A stretch of DNA of 57,873 bases from Verrucomicrobiota bacterium (GCA_016871415.1 VHDL01000014.1:1-57873), one strand, 5' to 3'. Shown: positions 42,783 to 55,749, counted from the first letter of the stretch. A program made the numbers and translations. Notes: generated by a model not told the origin, from the sequence alone.

Positions 42783-43664
42783 TCAGCGCGCAGGCTCGGC
42801 CGGCTTGGCGTCCGGCAAGGGCGCCTTGCCCTGGGGCTCGAACAGCCAGAGACGCCTCGAGGGCATGTCCACGGCCACGGGGTGGCTGCGGAAGAAGTCG
42901 TTGCCGAGCAGGTTGTGCTCCTTGTCCCGCATGAACTCGACGCCCGTCAGGGGGGCGGTGCCGATGCGCAGGTCCTTGATCTCGCAGACCTCCACCCGGG
43001 AGAGGGAGGTCCCGCGCACGGTGGCGACCGGGAGGTGTCCGAGGAACTTCGTGTTCCCCTTGAAGCGCAGCGAGCAGAGGTAGGACTTCGACGCGCCCGA
43101 GTCGATGATCATGGGGATCTTCGCCCCGTCGACCATGATGTTCACCCCGCAGTGCCCGCCGCGGCTGTAGCAGGGCACCTCGTGGGCGGAGGATGTGTCC
43201 GGGATCTTGCCCAGGGTCATGACCTTGTTCGTCAGGTCCATGTAGAACGGGCGCTCGAAGAGCAGGTCGGCCCCCAACAGGCCGTGGATGTTCATGCCGT
43301 CGAGCGGCAGGATCGTCATGTGGAAGTCACGCCAGATGATGCCGCCTCCTTCGAGCGTCTCGACCAGACCGTAGGTCGACTCATTGCGACCGGAGTTGCC
43401 CATCGTCGGCAGGCTGAAGGCGGGTTCGACCTTGGCGAGCGCGGCGCCCGCCGGGGTGAGCACGCCCACACCCTGGCAGCCGGTGTCGACTCCGAAGAGC
43501 AGTTCGGTCCCGTTGACCTTGAGGCGGACGGTCGGGATGGCCCGCACGCGCAGCTGGAAGGTCGCGAGTCCGGCGGCCGGCCACTCGGACTTGGGCTTCT
43601 TGACCTGCTGTGCCGGAAGGAGGGCCGCCAGGAGCGTCAGCAGTATGGTCGGCAGGGGGCGCAT
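42783..43664 (-). CDS. Secreted two-lobed retropepsin-like aspartyl protease
   Basis: A 293 aa protein with a signal peptide (MRPLPTILLTLLAALLPAQ). Two successive retropepsin-type lobes are visible. The first has ELLFGVDTGCQGVGVLTPAG (DTG triad) and IHGLLGADLLFERPF. The second has IPMIIDSGASKSYLCSLRF (DSG triad) and EHNLLGNDFFRSHPVAVD. Each lobe thus has an active-site triad and the later LLGxD/N segment, so one chain could form a complete two-Asp site. Substrate is unknown. A Shine-Dalgarno-like GAAGAGG lies just before the ATG. It is 61 bases downstream of lnt on the same strand. Confidence 0.82.
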   Translation of the reverse strand: MRPLPTILLTLLAALLPAQQVKKPKSEWPAAGLATFQLRVRAIPTVRLKVNGTELLFGVDTGCQGVGVLTPAGAALAKVEPAFSLPTMGNSGRNESTYGLVETLEGGGIIWRDFHMTILPLDGMNIHGLLGADLLFERPFYMDLTNKVMTLGKIPDTSSAHEVPCYSRGGHCGVNIMVDGAKIPMIIDSGASKSYLCSLRFKGNTKFLGHLPVATVRGTSLSRVEVCEIKDLRIGTAPLTGVEFMRDKEHNLLGNDFFRSHPVAVDMPSRRLWLFEPQGKAPLPDAKPAEPAR

Positions 43665-43725
43665 CACCTCTTCGTTTACATTGGTGGCAACCGGACGGAG
43701 GTCGACTCCGACCTTCGTTTTTCGC

Positions 43726-45327
43726 TCAGGCCCGCCCGCGGCGACGGCGCCAGACGTAAGTGGCGGCCAGGAAAAGCCCTCCCAGCCCCGGGGCCCACTC
43801 TCCGTGCCGCACCCAGAAGGTCGGCTCCGGGCGTTTCGGCAGCCAGATCTGCGCCGCCCGCATGCCGCCACGGAAGTAGATGGTGCGTTCCTCGCCGCTC
43901 GTGAGCGGGTAGGAGCGGCCCAGCTGGTCGATCGTCCCGCTCCAGCCGGCGTTGCCGCAGCGCATGACGGGCAGCCCCGTGGCCGCGGCGATGAGCGCGG
44001 AGTGGGCCGCGTGTTGGTGGGCGCCGGCCTCCCGGCCGTACCAGGCGTCGTTGGTCACCACCGCCAGCACGTCGGCGCCGGCCAGCGCGTGGTCGCGGGC
44101 CAGGGCGGGGAACACGTCCTCGTAGCAGACCAGCGGCCCAATCGCGAAGGTGCGACCCTTCGCCGTGGTCACCGGAAGCAAAGTCGGGCCTTCGCCCCGC
44201 ACGCAGTCCTCGGCGATCGGCACCACCTTGCGCAGGGGCAGGAAGTCGGCGAGCGGAACGTATTCCCCGAAGGGCACCAGGTGCCGCTTGGCGTAGGCCG
44301 GCGTGATTCCGTCGGCGGAGACCGCGACGACCGAATTGGCGTAGCCAGCCCCGCGTCGTTCGATCGCGCCGATCACCAGCGTCGCGCGGGCGACTCCGGC
44401 CGTCTCCTTGAGTAGCCTGACGTAACTGGGCTCCTCGAGCGAGAGCGGCAGCGCCGCCTCGGGCCAGAGGACCACGTCGGCCTCTCCGGGTCCAGCTGCC
44501 ACGAGCGTGAGCTTGCGCACCAGTTCCACGTTCTCGCCCAGCCTGGCCGAGTCCCATTTCAGGTAGGGGTTGAAGTCCGTCTGCACGACTCCGACCCGGA
44601 CTTCGTCCTTGTCCTCCCACGCGGCTCCAAGCGCGCCGGCTGAGACGAACGTCAGGAACGCGAGTCCCACCGGGACGAGGCCGAGGTAGAGTTCGGGGGT
44701 CAGTCGCGAGAGCCATCCCGCCGGCCCGGCGGGAGCGGGTCCCGCCTTGCGCAGGTCAGCCAGCCGGATTGTCCAGCGCGCCAAGCCTAGGTTGAGCAGG
44801 ACGAGCGCCGCCGAGAGTCCGAACGGTCCCGCCCAGGCGCAGACCGAAAGCATCACTGGATTGCCCGTCTGTGAGGCCGCGAGCGGCAGCCAGCCGAAGC
44901 CCGTCAGCGCGACGGAGCGCGTCCATTCGAGCAGCGCCCAGCCGCCGGCCAGCCCGAGCATCGCGAGCAGGCGGGCGGGCAGTCCTGCGTCGCCGCAGGC
45001 GGGGAGGATCCAGCGCAGCAGCATCAGCCAGGTGCAGGGGAAGAGCGCGCACCATGCGGTGAGCAGCACCAGCCCCAGCGGACCCAGCGGCGGGTGCACG
45101 TGCCGCAACCAGATCAGCAGACCGACCCAGAGCGACCAGGAGCAGGCGAAGGCGGATCGTCGCCAGTCGCGCCAGTCGGGACGCGAGGCGGCGGCGAGGG
45201 CCGCCGGGACGAGCGCGATGAACCCGAGGAACGGATGTCCGAGCGGCGGGAAGGAGAGGAAGAGCAGGACGGCCGTCGCGGCGTTGCCGAGCCAGGCGCG
45301 GCGCGCGCTGGTCAGGAAGCCCGTCAT
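43726..45327 (-). CDS. lnt: Apolipoprotein N-acyltransferase
   Basis: Adds the third acyl chain to lipoproteins in the inner membrane, the step before Lol sorting. The 533 aa protein has about six N-terminal membrane helices and a periplasmic nitrilase-like domain. Its catalytic triad is visible: Glu in VLWPEAALPL, Lys in YAKRHLVPFGEYVPL and Cys in GPLVCYEDVFPALARD. The ATG overlaps the secA stop by 4 bases (ATGA), so the two are coupled. LolC/LolD are encoded about 10 kb away. Confidence 0.95.
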   Translation of the reverse strand: MTGFLTSARRAWLGNAATAVLLFLSFPPLGHPFLGFIALVPAALAAASRPDWRDWRRSAFACSWSLWVGLLIWLRHVHPPLGPLGLVLLTAWCALFPCTWLMLLRWILPACGDAGLPARLLAMLGLAGGWALLEWTRSVALTGFGWLPLAASQTGNPVMLSVCAWAGPFGLSAALVLLNLGLARWTIRLADLRKAGPAPAGPAGWLSRLTPELYLGLVPVGLAFLTFVSAGALGAAWEDKDEVRVGVVQTDFNPYLKWDSARLGENVELVRKLTLVAAGPGEADVVLWPEAALPLSLEEPSYVRLLKETAGVARATLVIGAIERRGAGYANSVVAVSADGITPAYAKRHLVPFGEYVPLADFLPLRKVVPIAEDCVRGEGPTLLPVTTAKGRTFAIGPLVCYEDVFPALARDHALAGADVLAVVTNDAWYGREAGAHQHAAHSALIAAATGLPVMRCGNAGWSGTIDQLGRSYPLTSGEERTIYFRGGMRAAQIWLPKRPEPTFWVRHGEWAPGLGGLFLAATYVWRRRRGRA

Positions 45328-48305
45328 TCCGAGACCGTCTCAAGTAGCTCCCAGCCCTGGTCCCGCACCAGCGACTCGGCCTTCTTCCACTTCATCTCGA
45401 GCGTCTCGGGTCCCTTGCGGATCCGGACCACCGCGTTGCGTCCGATCTTCGGGAGGACGCGGCGGAAGGGCTCCGCCTTGGCGGCGGGCGCGGCCTGGGC
45501 GGCCGGAGTGGACTCCGTGGCCGGGCCGGAGGCCGTTGCGTGTCCCTGCGCGCGCCGCATCAAGAGTTCGAGAGCCTCCATCGATGTCGCGATGCGGAAG
45601 AGCCCCGTGCAGACGTCGTTGCGCAGCTGGCGCATCAGGCGCTCGAAGGCCTTGTAGGCTTCCGACTTGTATTCGTTGAGCGGATCCTTCTGCGCGTAGC
45701 TCCGGAGGCTGACGCCGCGGCGCAGGTCCTCCATCTCCGTCAGGTGGTTCTGCCAGTTGCGGTCCACCGCGCGCAGCACGACGTGCCGCTCGAGGTAGCG
45801 CAGCATGTCGGCCGGTTCGTGCGATTCGCGGGCCGCCTGGAACTGGCGGACCTTGCCGACCGCCAGCTCGCGTGCCTGCTCCAGCGTGCGGCATACCAGC
45901 TCCCCAGGGTCCAGCCTCAGGTGGAAGGAGGTCAGGAACCAGTCGCAGAAGGCCGTGGTCTCGCGGACGTCGGGCGCGCCCCCTTCGGGGAACACGGGGC
46001 CGAGGCGGTCCTCGACCTCCTCCGACACCAGCTCCAGCACCGTGTCGCGGGCCTCGTCGGAGTGGAGCGCGCGGTTGCGCACGGAGTAGACAATCTGGCG
46101 CTGCTGGTTGAGCACGTCATCGTACTGCAGCAGGCGCTTGCGGATGGAATAGTTCTGGCCCTCGACGCGCTTCTGGGCGGTGCCGATCGAGCGGTTGAGC
46201 AGCGGGTGCTCCAGCGGCTCGCCCTCCTTGAAGGACTTCTCCAGCATCGAGGAGATGATACCGGCGTTGGAGAAGAGCCGCATCAGGTCGTCCTCAAGGG
46301 AGACCAAGAAGCGGGAACGGCCCGGGTCGCCCTGACGCGAGCATCGGCCGCGCAGCTGGCGGTCGACGCGGCGGGACTCGTGGCGCTCCGTGCCCAGCAC
46401 GTAGAGTCCGCCCAGTTCGCGCACCCCTTCGCCGAGACGGATGTCGGTGCCGCGTCCGGCCATGTTGGTCGCGATGGTGACTGCGCTGCGCTGGCCGGCC
46501 AGGGTGATGATCTCGGCCTCGCGCTGGTGCTGCTTGGCGTTGAGGACGTTGTGCGAGACGCGGTTCTTGGTCAGCAGGCGGCTGAGGGCCTCGGAGGCCT
46601 CGACCGAGGCCGTCCCGACGAGCACCGGCTGGCCGCGGCGGTTGGCCTCCACGATCTCCTTCACCGCGTAGTCGAACTTCTCCCGGCGGGTCTTGAAGAC
46701 GATGTCGTTCTCGTCGACGCGGACGCAGGGCCGGTGGGTCGGGATGGTGACGACCGGCAGGCGGTAGATGTCGTGGAATTCGGAGGCCTCGGTCTCAGCC
46801 GTGCCGGTCATGCCCGCCAGCTTCCGGTACATGCGGAAGTAGTTCTGGATGGTAACGGTCGCGTAGGTCTTGTTTTCGGGCTCGAGGGGCACGCCCTCCT
46901 TGGCCTCGACCGCCTGGTGCAGGCCGTCGGACCAGCGGCGGCCCTCCATGATGCGCCCGGTATTCTCGTCGACGATCTTCACCTTGCCGTCCTGGACCAC
47001 GTACTGCTTGTCGACCTCGTAGAGCGTGTAGGCCTTGAGTAGCTGGCCGATGGCGTGGATCTCCTCGGAGACGCGGACGTAGGTGGCCTCGGCCTCGGCG
47101 CGGAGCTCCGCGCGACGCTCGGGCGCCAGCGCGGCGTCGCGGTCCAGCTCGACGAAGCGCGTCGGGAGGTCGGGCAGCACGAAGGCGTCGAGGTCCCCGG
47201 GGCGCAGCGCGTCACGTCCCATCTGGGTGAGGTCGGCCTCGTGGTTGCGTTCGTTGATCGAGAAGTAGAGGCGCTCCTTGAGGTGGAAGCGGCGGTCCTT
47301 CTCAATCTCCGAGGCCAGCACGCCCTCGTGACGTTCGAGCAGCTTCACCAGCCGGCCGTTCTCCTTGAGGCGGAGTAGGCCGGGGTGGCGGGGGATGCCG
47401 TGCGAGGCCAGCCAGAGCTTGTCCATCGCGTCCTGGGAGGGCTCGGCGCCTTCGGCCAGCTTTCCGAGTTCTGTGCGGAGTTCGGAGAGCAGTCGGTCGA
47501 CCAGCTTCTCCTGCAGGTCCACCAGCTTGGCGACGTCGTCCCGCAGGCGGGGGTAGGGCGGCTCACGCTCCTCGGCGACCGGACCGGAGATGATCAGTGG
47601 CGTGCGGGCCTCGTCGATGAGCACGGAGTCGATCTCGTCGACGATGCAGAAGTGGTGGTCGCGCTGGACCTGCTCCTCGGCCGAGAGGGCCATGCCGTTG
47701 TCGCGCAGGTAATCGAAGCCGAACTCCGAGGCGGTGCCGTAGGTGATGTTGCATCCGTAGGCGGCCTTGCGCTCACCGCTGCCCATCTGGTTCTGGATGC
47801 AGCCGACCGTCAGTCCAAGCCATTCGAGCAGGTGCCCCATCCACTGGGAGTCGCGGCGGGCGAGGTAGTCGTTGACCGTGACGAGCTGGCAGTTGCGGCC
47901 GGAAAGGGCGTTGAGGTAGAGGGGCAGGGTGGCGACGAGGGTCTTGCCCTCGCCCGTGGCCATCTCGGCGATCTTGCCCTGGTGGAGCGCCATGCCGCCG
48001 ATGAGCTGGACGTCAAAATGGACCATCTCCCAGCCCTGTTCATGCTCGCAGACGACCTTGCGGGACCCGCAGAGCCTCCGGGCGGCGTTCTTGACGGCGG
48101 CGAAGGCCTCGGGAAGCAGCGCGTCGAGGGATTCGCCCTTGGCGTGACGAGCCCGGAACTCGGCCGTCTTGGCCCGCAGGGCGTCGTCGGAGAGCCTCTG
48201 GTACTCCTCCTCGATGGCGTTGATCCGGCGCACGACCGGGGCGCAATCCCGCAGGAACTTCCGGTTATGGCTGCCGGCGAATAGCTTGAGGATGCTGAGG
48301 AACAT
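45324..48305 (-). CDS. secA: Preprotein translocase ATPase SecA
   Basis: Motor that drives unfolded preproteins through SecYEG. The 993 aa protein has nucleotide-binding domain 1 with [19 protein letters not shown] and [20 protein letters not shown], a long preprotein-crosslinking region, and domain 2 with [19 protein letters not shown] and [17 protein letters not shown]. It is about 90 residues longer than E. coli SecA, mainly because of an insertion around residues 255-400. The C-terminus has no zinc-binding CxCxSGxxxxxCC/H tail; it ends in [20 protein letters not shown] and a short helix. It therefore may not use the usual zinc-linker contact with SecB. It is first in the secA-lnt operon and divergent from trxB. 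Confidence 0.97.
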   Translation of the reverse strand: MFLSILKLFAGSHNRKFLRDCAPVVRRINAIEEEYQRLSDDALRAKTAEFRARHAKGESLDALLPEAFAAVKNAARRLCGSRKVVCEHEQGWEMVHFDVQLIGGMALHQGKIAEMATGEGKTLVATLPLYLNALSGRNCQLVTVNDYLARRDSQWMGHLLEWLGLTVGCIQNQMGSGERKAAYGCNITYGTASEFGFDYLRDNGMALSAEEQVQRDHHFCIVDEIDSVLIDEARTPLIISGPVAEEREPPYPRLRDDVAKLVDLQEKLVDRLLSELRTELGKLAEGAEPSQDAMDKLWLASHGIPRHPGLLRLKENGRLVKLLERHEGVLASEIEKDRRFHLKERLYFSINERNHEADLTQMGRDALRPGDLDAFVLPDLPTRFVELDRDAALAPERRAELRAEAEATYVRVSEEIHAIGQLLKAYTLYEVDKQYVVQDGKVKIVDENTGRIMEGRRWSDGLHQAVEAKEGVPLEPENKTYATVTIQNYFRMYRKLAGMTGTAETEASEFHDIYRLPVVTIPTHRPCVRVDENDIVFKTRREKFDYAVKEIVEANRRGQPVLVGTASVEASEALSRLLTKNRVSHNVLNAKQHQREAEIITLAGQRSAVTIATNMAGRGTDIRLGEGVRELGGLYVLGTERHESRRVDRQLRGRCSRQGDPGRSRFLVSLEDDLMRLFSNAGIISSMLEKSFKEGEPLEHPLLNRSIGTAQKRVEGQNYSIRKRLLQYDDVLNQQRQIVYSVRNRALHSDEARDTVLELVSEEVEDRLGPVFPEGGAPDVRETTAFCDWFLTSFHLRLDPGELVCRTLEQARELAVGKVRQFQAARESHEPADMLRYLERHVVLRAVDRNWQNHLTEMEDLRRGVSLRSYAQKDPLNEYKSEAYKAFERLMRQLRNDVCTGLFRIATSMEALELLMRRAQGHATASGPATESTPAAQAAPAAKAEPFRRVLPKIGRNAVVRIRKGPETLEMKWKKAESLVRDQGWELLETVSE

Positions 48306-48430
48306 GGTTCCGGACGCGAGCGGTCAGCAAACCCCGAACGGCCCCCCCGGGGCAAGCCTTGTCTGATGTTGTTCACGGCGGGTTTTCCGCCTTGCCGTGG
48401 GCATACGGAGGGCAAGATGGGCGCATCCCC

Positions 48431-49348
48431 ATGGCGGAGCACGTCCTCATCCTCGGCACTGGTTGCGCCGGCCTCACCGCCGCCATCTACGCCGCCCGTG
48501 CGGGACTCGCCCCGCTCGTCCTCGAGGGCGGCCAGCCCGGCGGCCAGCTGACCACGACGTCTGAGGTCGAGAACTTCCCCGGCTTCACGCACGGCGTGGA
48601 CGGCAACGAGCTCATCACGAGCATGAAGGGCCAAGCCGAACGTTTCGGCGCGCGCTTCGCGTGGGACCGCATCACCTCCGTCGACTTCTCGGGCCCGGTG
48701 AAGAAGCTCGTCGGCGGCGAGGCGACCTACGAGGCCCGGGCGGTGATCATCGCCACCGGCGCCTCTCCCCGGCTGCTGGGCATCCCGGGCGAGAAGGAAT
48801 ACTACGGCGGCAACGGCGTGACGACCTGCGCGACCTGCGACGGCGCCTTCTACCGCGACGTGCCCGTGGCGGTCGTGGGCGGCGGCGACTCGGCGTGCGA
48901 GGAGGCCCTCTTCCTCACGCGCTTCGCCTCCAAGGTCCTGCTTGCGCATCGCCGCGACACTTTCCGCGCTTCCGACATCATGGTGCAGCGCGTCAAGGCC
49001 CACCCGAAGATCGAGCTCGTCCTCAACGTCTCGCCGGTCTCGATCCTCGGCGACGCCAAGGTCCACACGCTCCGGGTCGTCGACAAGTCTGGCGCCACGC
49101 GCGACCTCGCCGTGAAGGGTGTGTTCGTGGCGATCGGCCACGTGCCCAACAGCGGACCTTTCACGCCGGCCCTCGAGGTCGACGAAGGCGGCTACTTCGT
49201 GGCTGGTCCCAACACCGTCTCCACCCGCGTCCCCGGCGTCTTCGTCGCGGGCGACTGCTCCGACCACGTCTACCGCCAGGCCATCACCGCGGCGGGCATG
49301 GGCTGCCGCGCCGCCATCGAGGCCGAGCGTTGGCTGGCCGGACACTGA
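48431..49348 (+). CDS. trxB: Thioredoxin-disulfide reductase
   Basis: NADPH-dependent FAD flavoenzyme that reduces thioredoxin. The 305 aa protein has the N-terminal FAD site [20 protein letters not shown] (Cys at a position more often Pro), [20 protein letters not shown], the redox motif [20 protein letters not shown] with active-site CATC, the NADPH site [14 protein letters not shown], and the final FAD motif [16 protein letters not shown]. The ATG at 48431 matches the family. A GGAGG-ATG pair just upstream is out of frame and not used. It converges on ilvB across the repeat element at 49371. Confidence 0.96.
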   Translation: MAEHVLILGTGCAGLTAAIYAARAGLAPLVLEGGQPGGQLTTTSEVENFPGFTHGVDGNELITSMKGQAERFGARFAWDRITSVDFSGPVKKLVGGEATYEARAVIIATGASPRLLGIPGEKEYYGGNGVTTCATCDGAFYRDVPVAVVGGGDSACEEALFLTRFASKVLLAHRRDTFRASDIMVQRVKAHPKIELVLNVSPVSILGDAKVHTLRVVDKSGATRDLAVKGVFVAIGHVPNSGPFTPALEVDEGGYFVAGPNTVSTRVPGVFVAGDCSDHVYRQAITAAGMGCRAAIEAERWLAGH

Positions 49349-49370
49349 GCGTTGCGGTGGGGACGCAGAT

Positions 49371-49435
49371 GTAGGGACAGGGGCAGGGACAGGGAGATAC
49401 GAAGGCACGGCTGACCGTAGGCGGTCAGCCGTGCC
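49371..49435. repeat. Intergenic G-rich/hairpin repeat, copy 1
   Basis: Positions 49371-49395 are a 25-base G-rich tract with four G-runs spaced ACA, CA, ACA, identical to 55596-55620. A perfect 14-bp inverted repeat follows: 49404-49417 with 49422-49435, loop TAGG, with arm core GGCTGACCG shared with copy 2. It lies between the convergent trxB and ilvB genes and may also terminate both. Confidence 0.85.
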
Positions 49436-49459
49436 GATGAGCTTCCGCGTCTGGCGCGG

Positions 49460-51268
49460 TCAGTCCGTCAGGATCTCCATCGCCGACTTCTTCTGCGGGA
49501 TGAAGGGGAGGACGTGCTCGGTGTAGGGCACGACGACGTCGAGAAGGTACGGGCCGTCGTGCGCGAGCATCTCGCGGATGGCCTCGCGGAGGTCCTCGCG
49601 GCACATGACCTGCCGAGCCTTGATGCCGAAGCCCTGGGCAATCTTGACGAAGTCGGGATACAGTCCCGAAGGATTGTCGGGGCTGCCGATGTTCTTGGCG
49701 TCGCCGAGGATGGTGTGTCCGCGGACGCCCGCGTAGAAGCGGTCCTCCCACTGCACGACCATGCCGAGGTGCTGGTTGTTGAGGAGGAGCACCTTGGCGT
49801 TGATCTTCTCGATCTTCATGCACGCCAGTTCCTGGATGTTCATCAGGAACGAGCCGTCGCCGTCGATGTCGATCACCTCGCGGTCAGGACGCGCGACCTT
49901 GGCGCCGATGGCGGCGGGCAGGCCGAAGCCCATCGTGCCGGCGCCGAGCGAGCTGACGAAGGCGCGGGGTTCGTCGAAGTGGTAGTACTGCGGAGCCCAC
50001 ATCTGGTGCTGGCCCACGCCGGTGGAGATGATCGCCTTGCCCTTGGACTCCTCGAAGAGCACCTGCACGGCCTCCTGCGGGAGGATGTGCTTGGTCTTGG
50101 AGTGGTCGTAGCTGAAGGGGAAGGGGTGCTGCTTCTTCCAGCCGTTGATGGTCGTGTACCAGGCCTTGAGGTCGGGCTTGCGGAAGCCCTTCTTGGCCAG
50201 TGCCGTCAGACGCGAGAGCGCGTAGCGGACGTCCGAGTGGATCGGGTAGTCGGCGAACTTGTTCTTGTGGTGCTCGGATCGGTCGATGTCGACGTGGACG
50301 ATGGTGGCGTCCGGCGCGAACTTCTCGATGGCGCCGGTGATGCGGTCGTCGAAGCGCGCGCCGAGGGCGATGAGGAGGTCGCTCTTGCAGACGGCCCAGT
50401 TGCCGGCGACGGTGCCGTGCATGCCATACCAGTAGAGGGACTGGGGGTGGCTGGCGGGGAAGCCGCCGAGGCCCATCAGGGTGGAGGCCACGGGGATGCC
50501 GGTGGCTTCGGCGAAGGCGCGCAGCTCGCGATGGGCGTTACTGGAGAGGATGCCGCCGCCGATGTAGAGCACGGGCTGCTTGGCCTTCTCGATCAGGCGC
50601 AGGACCTGGGTGAGCTCGGCGTCAGGAGCCTTGGGCGGCACGGTGAGACCGGGGATCTCCACGTCGTCGGGCGACTTCGGGAAGACGGGCACCCACTCGT
50701 GCTGCTGGATGTCCTTGGGGATGTCGATCACGACGGGGCCGGGGCGTCCGGTGGTGGCGATCTTGAAGGCCTTGTAGATGATCGAGGGCAGCTCGTTGTA
50801 ATCGAGGACGAGGAACGAGTGCTTCACGATCGGCAGGGTCATGCCGTAGAAGTCGGTCTCCTGGAAGGCGGCGCGCCCGATGAACTGCTGGTAGACCTGG
50901 CCGGTGATGCAGATCAGCGGGATGCTGTCCATGTGCGCGTCGGCAATCGCGGTCACGAGGTTGGTCGCGCCGGGCCCGGAGGTGGCCATGCAGACGCCGG
51001 GCTTGCCGGTGACGCGGGCGTAGCCTTGCGCCATGAAGGCGCCTCCCTGCTCGTGGCGGGGGAGGATGGTGCGGATCTTCTTGGAGCGGGTCAGGCCCTG
51101 GTGCAGCTCCATGGAGGCGCCGCCCGGGTAGGCGAAGATGGTGTCGACGTCGAGGTTCTCGAGGCAGCGCACCATGACGTCGCAGCCGCGCATCTTGACG
51201 CCGGTGCGGGCGGATACGGCCGCGGGGGCCTGGGCTTGGGAATGCTTGGCTGCGTGCTTCTTGCTCAT
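49460..51268 (-). CDS. ilvB: Acetolactate synthase large subunit
   Basis: ThDP/FAD enzyme for the first common step of valine, leucine and isoleucine synthesis. The 602 aa protein has [19 protein letters not shown], the catalytic Glu in [38 protein letters not shown], the FAD-domain [19 protein letters not shown] and the ThDP motif [20 protein letters not shown]. An N-terminal extension of about 25 residues (Ala/Lys/Gln-rich) precedes the core. No regulatory subunit gene (ilvN) is adjacent; upstream is thiD and downstream trxB. No Shine-Dalgarno precedes the ATG. Confidence 0.95.
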   Translation of the reverse strand: MSKKHAAKHSQAQAPAAVSARTGVKMRGCDVMVRCLENLDVDTIFAYPGGASMELHQGLTRSKKIRTILPRHEQGGAFMAQGYARVTGKPGVCMATSGPGATNLVTAIADAHMDSIPLICITGQVYQQFIGRAAFQETDFYGMTLPIVKHSFLVLDYNELPSIIYKAFKIATTGRPGPVVIDIPKDIQQHEWVPVFPKSPDDVEIPGLTVPPKAPDAELTQVLRLIEKAKQPVLYIGGGILSSNAHRELRAFAEATGIPVASTLMGLGGFPASHPQSLYWYGMHGTVAGNWAVCKSDLLIALGARFDDRITGAIEKFAPDATIVHVDIDRSEHHKNKFADYPIHSDVRYALSRLTALAKKGFRKPDLKAWYTTINGWKKQHPFPFSYDHSKTKHILPQEAVQVLFEESKGKAIISTGVGQHQMWAPQYYHFDEPRAFVSSLGAGTMGFGLPAAIGAKVARPDREVIDIDGDGSFLMNIQELACMKIEKINAKVLLLNNQHLGMVVQWEDRFYAGVRGHTILGDAKNIGSPDNPSGLYPDFVKIAQGFGIKARQVMCREDLREAIREMLAHDGPYLLDVVVPYTEHVLPFIPQKKSAMEILTD

Positions 51269-51360
51269 GGTCAGGGTGCCCGGCCGTCGGGCCGAGGGAA
51301 GGGGGTTAGAAAAGGGCTGACCTCGGAGGGGGCAAGTGTGAACAACTCGTCAAAGCCGCC

Positions 51361-51381
51361 AAAACCCCCGTTTAACAGGGG
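51361..51381 (-). terminator. Probable terminator after thiD
   Basis: Minus-strand CCCC (51378-51381) pairs with GGGG (51366-51369) around an 8-base A/T-rich loop, followed by a G then TTTT (51361-51364). The stem is short, so strength is moderate. Confidence 0.5.
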
Positions 51382-51399
51382 TCTGACCGCCCAAGGGGC

Positions 51400-52185
51400 T
51401 CAGAGGTGCCTGATGCAGCGCAGTCCGGCCACAGGCAGGGGGCGCCGGATCGCCTCCTGCAGGTAGGCATGGGCCTGACGCACGGAGGTCCCGAGGTCGT
51501 GGCCCTTCGCCAGGCCTGCCGCGATGGCGGCGGAAAGCGTGCAGCCGCTGCCATGCGTGTCGACACCGTGGACGCGGACGGAATGCAGCTCGATGGCACG
51601 GCCGTCAGGCCACGCCAGCGCGTCGACCAGTGCGTCGCTCTGGCCGTGCCCGCCTTTCACGAGGAAGGGCGCGCCGAAGGCGCGCGCGAGCTCCGACGCC
51701 TCGGACGCGGCCGCCTTGCCGCCGACGGCCTTGCGGCCGAGGAGGATGGCGGCCTCGTCGAGGTTGGGCGTCACGACCGCCGCGAGCGGGATCAGCTCCT
51801 TGCGCAGCGCCTCGATCGCCTCGGGTCTCAGCAGCGTGGCCCCGCTGGTGGCGACCATGACGGGATCGACGACGACCGGGATGCCCGATGACCGGATGAA
51901 GCCGGCGACGGCCCGCACGATGGCGGCCTCCAGCAGCATGCCGGTCTTGGCCGCAGTCGGACGGAAGTGCGCCCGGACCTGTTCGCATTGCGCCATGACG
52001 AAGTCAGGCTCGACCGCCCGCACGCCCGCGACGCCCGTCGGATTCTGCGCCGTGAGGCAGGTGACCGCCGTCGTGCCGAAGACGCCGTGGGCCGCGAAGG
52101 TGAGCAGGTCCGCCTGCGCCCCCGCTCCGGCTCCGCTGTCGGAGCCCGCGATGGTCAGCGCGACGGGCGTCATGCTCTCGGACAT
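51400..52185 (-). CDS. thiD: Hydroxymethylpyrimidine/phosphomethylpyrimidine kinase
   Basis: Phosphorylates HMP and HMP-P for thiamine synthesis; ribokinase fold. The 261 aa protein has ALTIAGSDSGAGAGAQADLL, TCLTAQNPTGVAGV, VVVDPVMVATSGATLLRP, VTPNLDEAAILLG and the C-terminal anion hole/catalytic GVDTHGSGCTLSAAIAAGLA. The ATG at 52185 is preferred; the frame upstream has extra residues from the promoter region. No TPP-riboswitch core (CUGAGA or ACCUGA) is seen in the 110-base leader. ilvB and transketolase, also ThDP enzymes, are in the window but not in its operon. Confidence 0.95.
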   Translation of the reverse strand: MSESMTPVALTIAGSDSGAGAGAQADLLTFAAHGVFGTTAVTCLTAQNPTGVAGVRAVEPDFVMAQCEQVRAHFRPTAAKTGMLLEAAIVRAVAGFIRSSGIPVVVDPVMVATSGATLLRPEAIEALRKELIPLAAVVTPNLDEAAILLGRKAVGGKAAASEASELARAFGAPFLVKGGHGQSDALVDALAWPDGRAIELHSVRVHGVDTHGSGCTLSAAIAAGLAKGHDLGTSVRQAHAYLQEAIRRPLPVAGLRCIRHL

Positions 52186-52253
52186 GGCGTCATCTTTGGT
52201 CGGGCGCACGGTCTTCCGAAGCATTATTTTTACGGTGTCCCGCAACTATCCCC

Positions 52254-52282
52254 TTGCTCATTGCCACCGTCACATTTGTAAA
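52254..52282 (+). promoter_or_regulatory. Sigma-70-like promoter of the 114-aa gene
   Basis: TTGCTC (52254-52259), 17-base spacer, TGTAAA (52277-52282). The predicted start near 52289 leaves about 7 bases before the ATG at 52296. A small inverted repeat CATTT/AAATG (52273-52277 and 52282-52286) overlaps the -10 and could be an operator. Confidence 0.45.
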
Positions 52283-52295
52283 AATGCCTTCCATA

Positions 52296-52640
52296 ATGCC
52301 CACGCCTGAACTCTCAAAGGACGCCCGCCAGGGGCTGGAGCGCCTGGTGGTCGGCCGGGAGTGCAACGGGTTCGACCGTCTGACACCCGCCCGCAAGGCC
52401 CGTGCCTACGCCGAACTAGTCAAGGTTGGGCTGGTCTACGGCGTCGTCAAGGACGTCGAGGGACGTGACTGGCCCGACGTGCAGGTGACCCGCGTCACCA
52501 AGCGCGGCCGCTGGCTCGTCCGCGCGGTCGGCGACTCCGGGGTGGCGAAGGTCGGTTCGGGTCTCGGCAAGGTCTTCCTCTACCTGCTGTTCTTCCTGGC
52601 GGCCGGCCTGGCGTTCCTCGCCTGGCTGTCCACCCGGTGA
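52296..52640 (+). CDS. Small membrane protein of unknown function, 114 aa
   Basis: No family recognised. Residues 1-85 are a soluble, basic region including LSKDARQGLERLVVGRECNG and WPDVQVTRVTKRGRWLVRAV. Residues about 88-112 form one C-terminal transmembrane helix (KVFLYLLFFLAAGLAFLAWL). This tail-anchored layout suggests an inner-membrane protein with its bulk in the cytosol. An in-frame ATG four codons upstream is also possible but precedes the predicted start of transcription. It diverges from thiD and converges with ppdK, with a terminator hairpin between. Confidence 0.68.
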   Translation: MPTPELSKDARQGLERLVVGRECNGFDRLTPARKARAYAELVKVGLVYGVVKDVEGRDWPDVQVTRVTKRGRWLVRAVGDSGVAKVGSGLGKVFLYLLFFLAAGLAFLAWLSTR

Positions 52641-52654
52641 CGGCGGTCTGAAAA

Positions 52655-52692
52655 GACTGAAAAGAAGGAGGGCGCGCCTGGCGGCGCGCCCT
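52655..52692 (-). terminator. Intrinsic terminator after ppdK
   Basis: Perfect 10-bp stem (52669-52678 with 52683-52692, loop TGGC). Read on the minus strand it is followed by CCTTCTTTTC. It lies 26 bases beyond the ppdK stop and may act weakly in the other direction. Confidence 0.75.
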
Positions 52693-52718
52693 CGTCACGT
52701 CGGGACGTCAGTCCCGGC

Positions 52719-55475
<2,757 letters not shown>

Positions 55476-55595
55476 GGTAAGAGGGGGTCTTGGGAGGGTC
55501 CGACCGGGGTCTCAAGGCTCGGACGTGAAGGGCAAAAGAAGGGGAAGGGGCAGGGGGGTGTCAATGGTTTGGGGTGGGGAGGGGAGAAGGGGTGG

Positions 55596-55677
55596 GTAGG
55601 GACAGGGGCAGGGACAGGGACAGCTCTGGAAAAATCCTACCCCGGGATCAGGTAGGGCTGACCGCCCTCGGTCAGCC
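55596..55677. repeat. Intergenic G-rich/hairpin repeat, copy 2
   Basis: Positions 55596-55620 are identical to 49371-49395 of copy 1. A 9-bp inverted repeat with core GGCTGACCG (55656-55664 with 55669-55677, loop CCCT) lies 36 bases further on. The DNA before it, from about 55535, is also strongly G-rich on the plus strand. It lies between the divergent ppdK and purL genes. No other gene is seen in the 274-base gap. Confidence 0.85.
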
Positions 55678-55749
55678 GCCCATCAATGCCCCGCACCTAA
55701 CGCGACTTGCCCTCCCGCCCTCGGACACGACAAGGTAGGGGCGACTTTG

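Noticed and set aside
48373-48397. Hairpin around GGCGG-GTTTT-CCGCC before trxB
   Set aside because: Only a 5-bp stem without a T-run, in a promoter position; too weak to call.
48405-48419. GGAGG followed by ATG at 48417 as the trxB start
   Set aside because: That ATG is out of frame with trxB; its frame gives no known protein.
47810-49408. 532-codon minus-strand frame spanning trxB and the start of secA
   Set aside because: It crosses two well-supported genes in wrong frames and shows no domain.
49514-51466. 650-codon open frame antisense to ilvB
   Set aside because: Low-complexity Val/Gly/Asp/Leu translation; the opposite strand encodes a full acetolactate synthase.
52186-52295. TPP riboswitch before thiD
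   Set aside because: The leader is short and lacks the CUGAGA and ACCUGA cores.
55681-55749. Purine riboswitch or PurR-type operator before purL
   Set aside because: No conserved purine-aptamer loops or clear palindrome are visible in the short leader.
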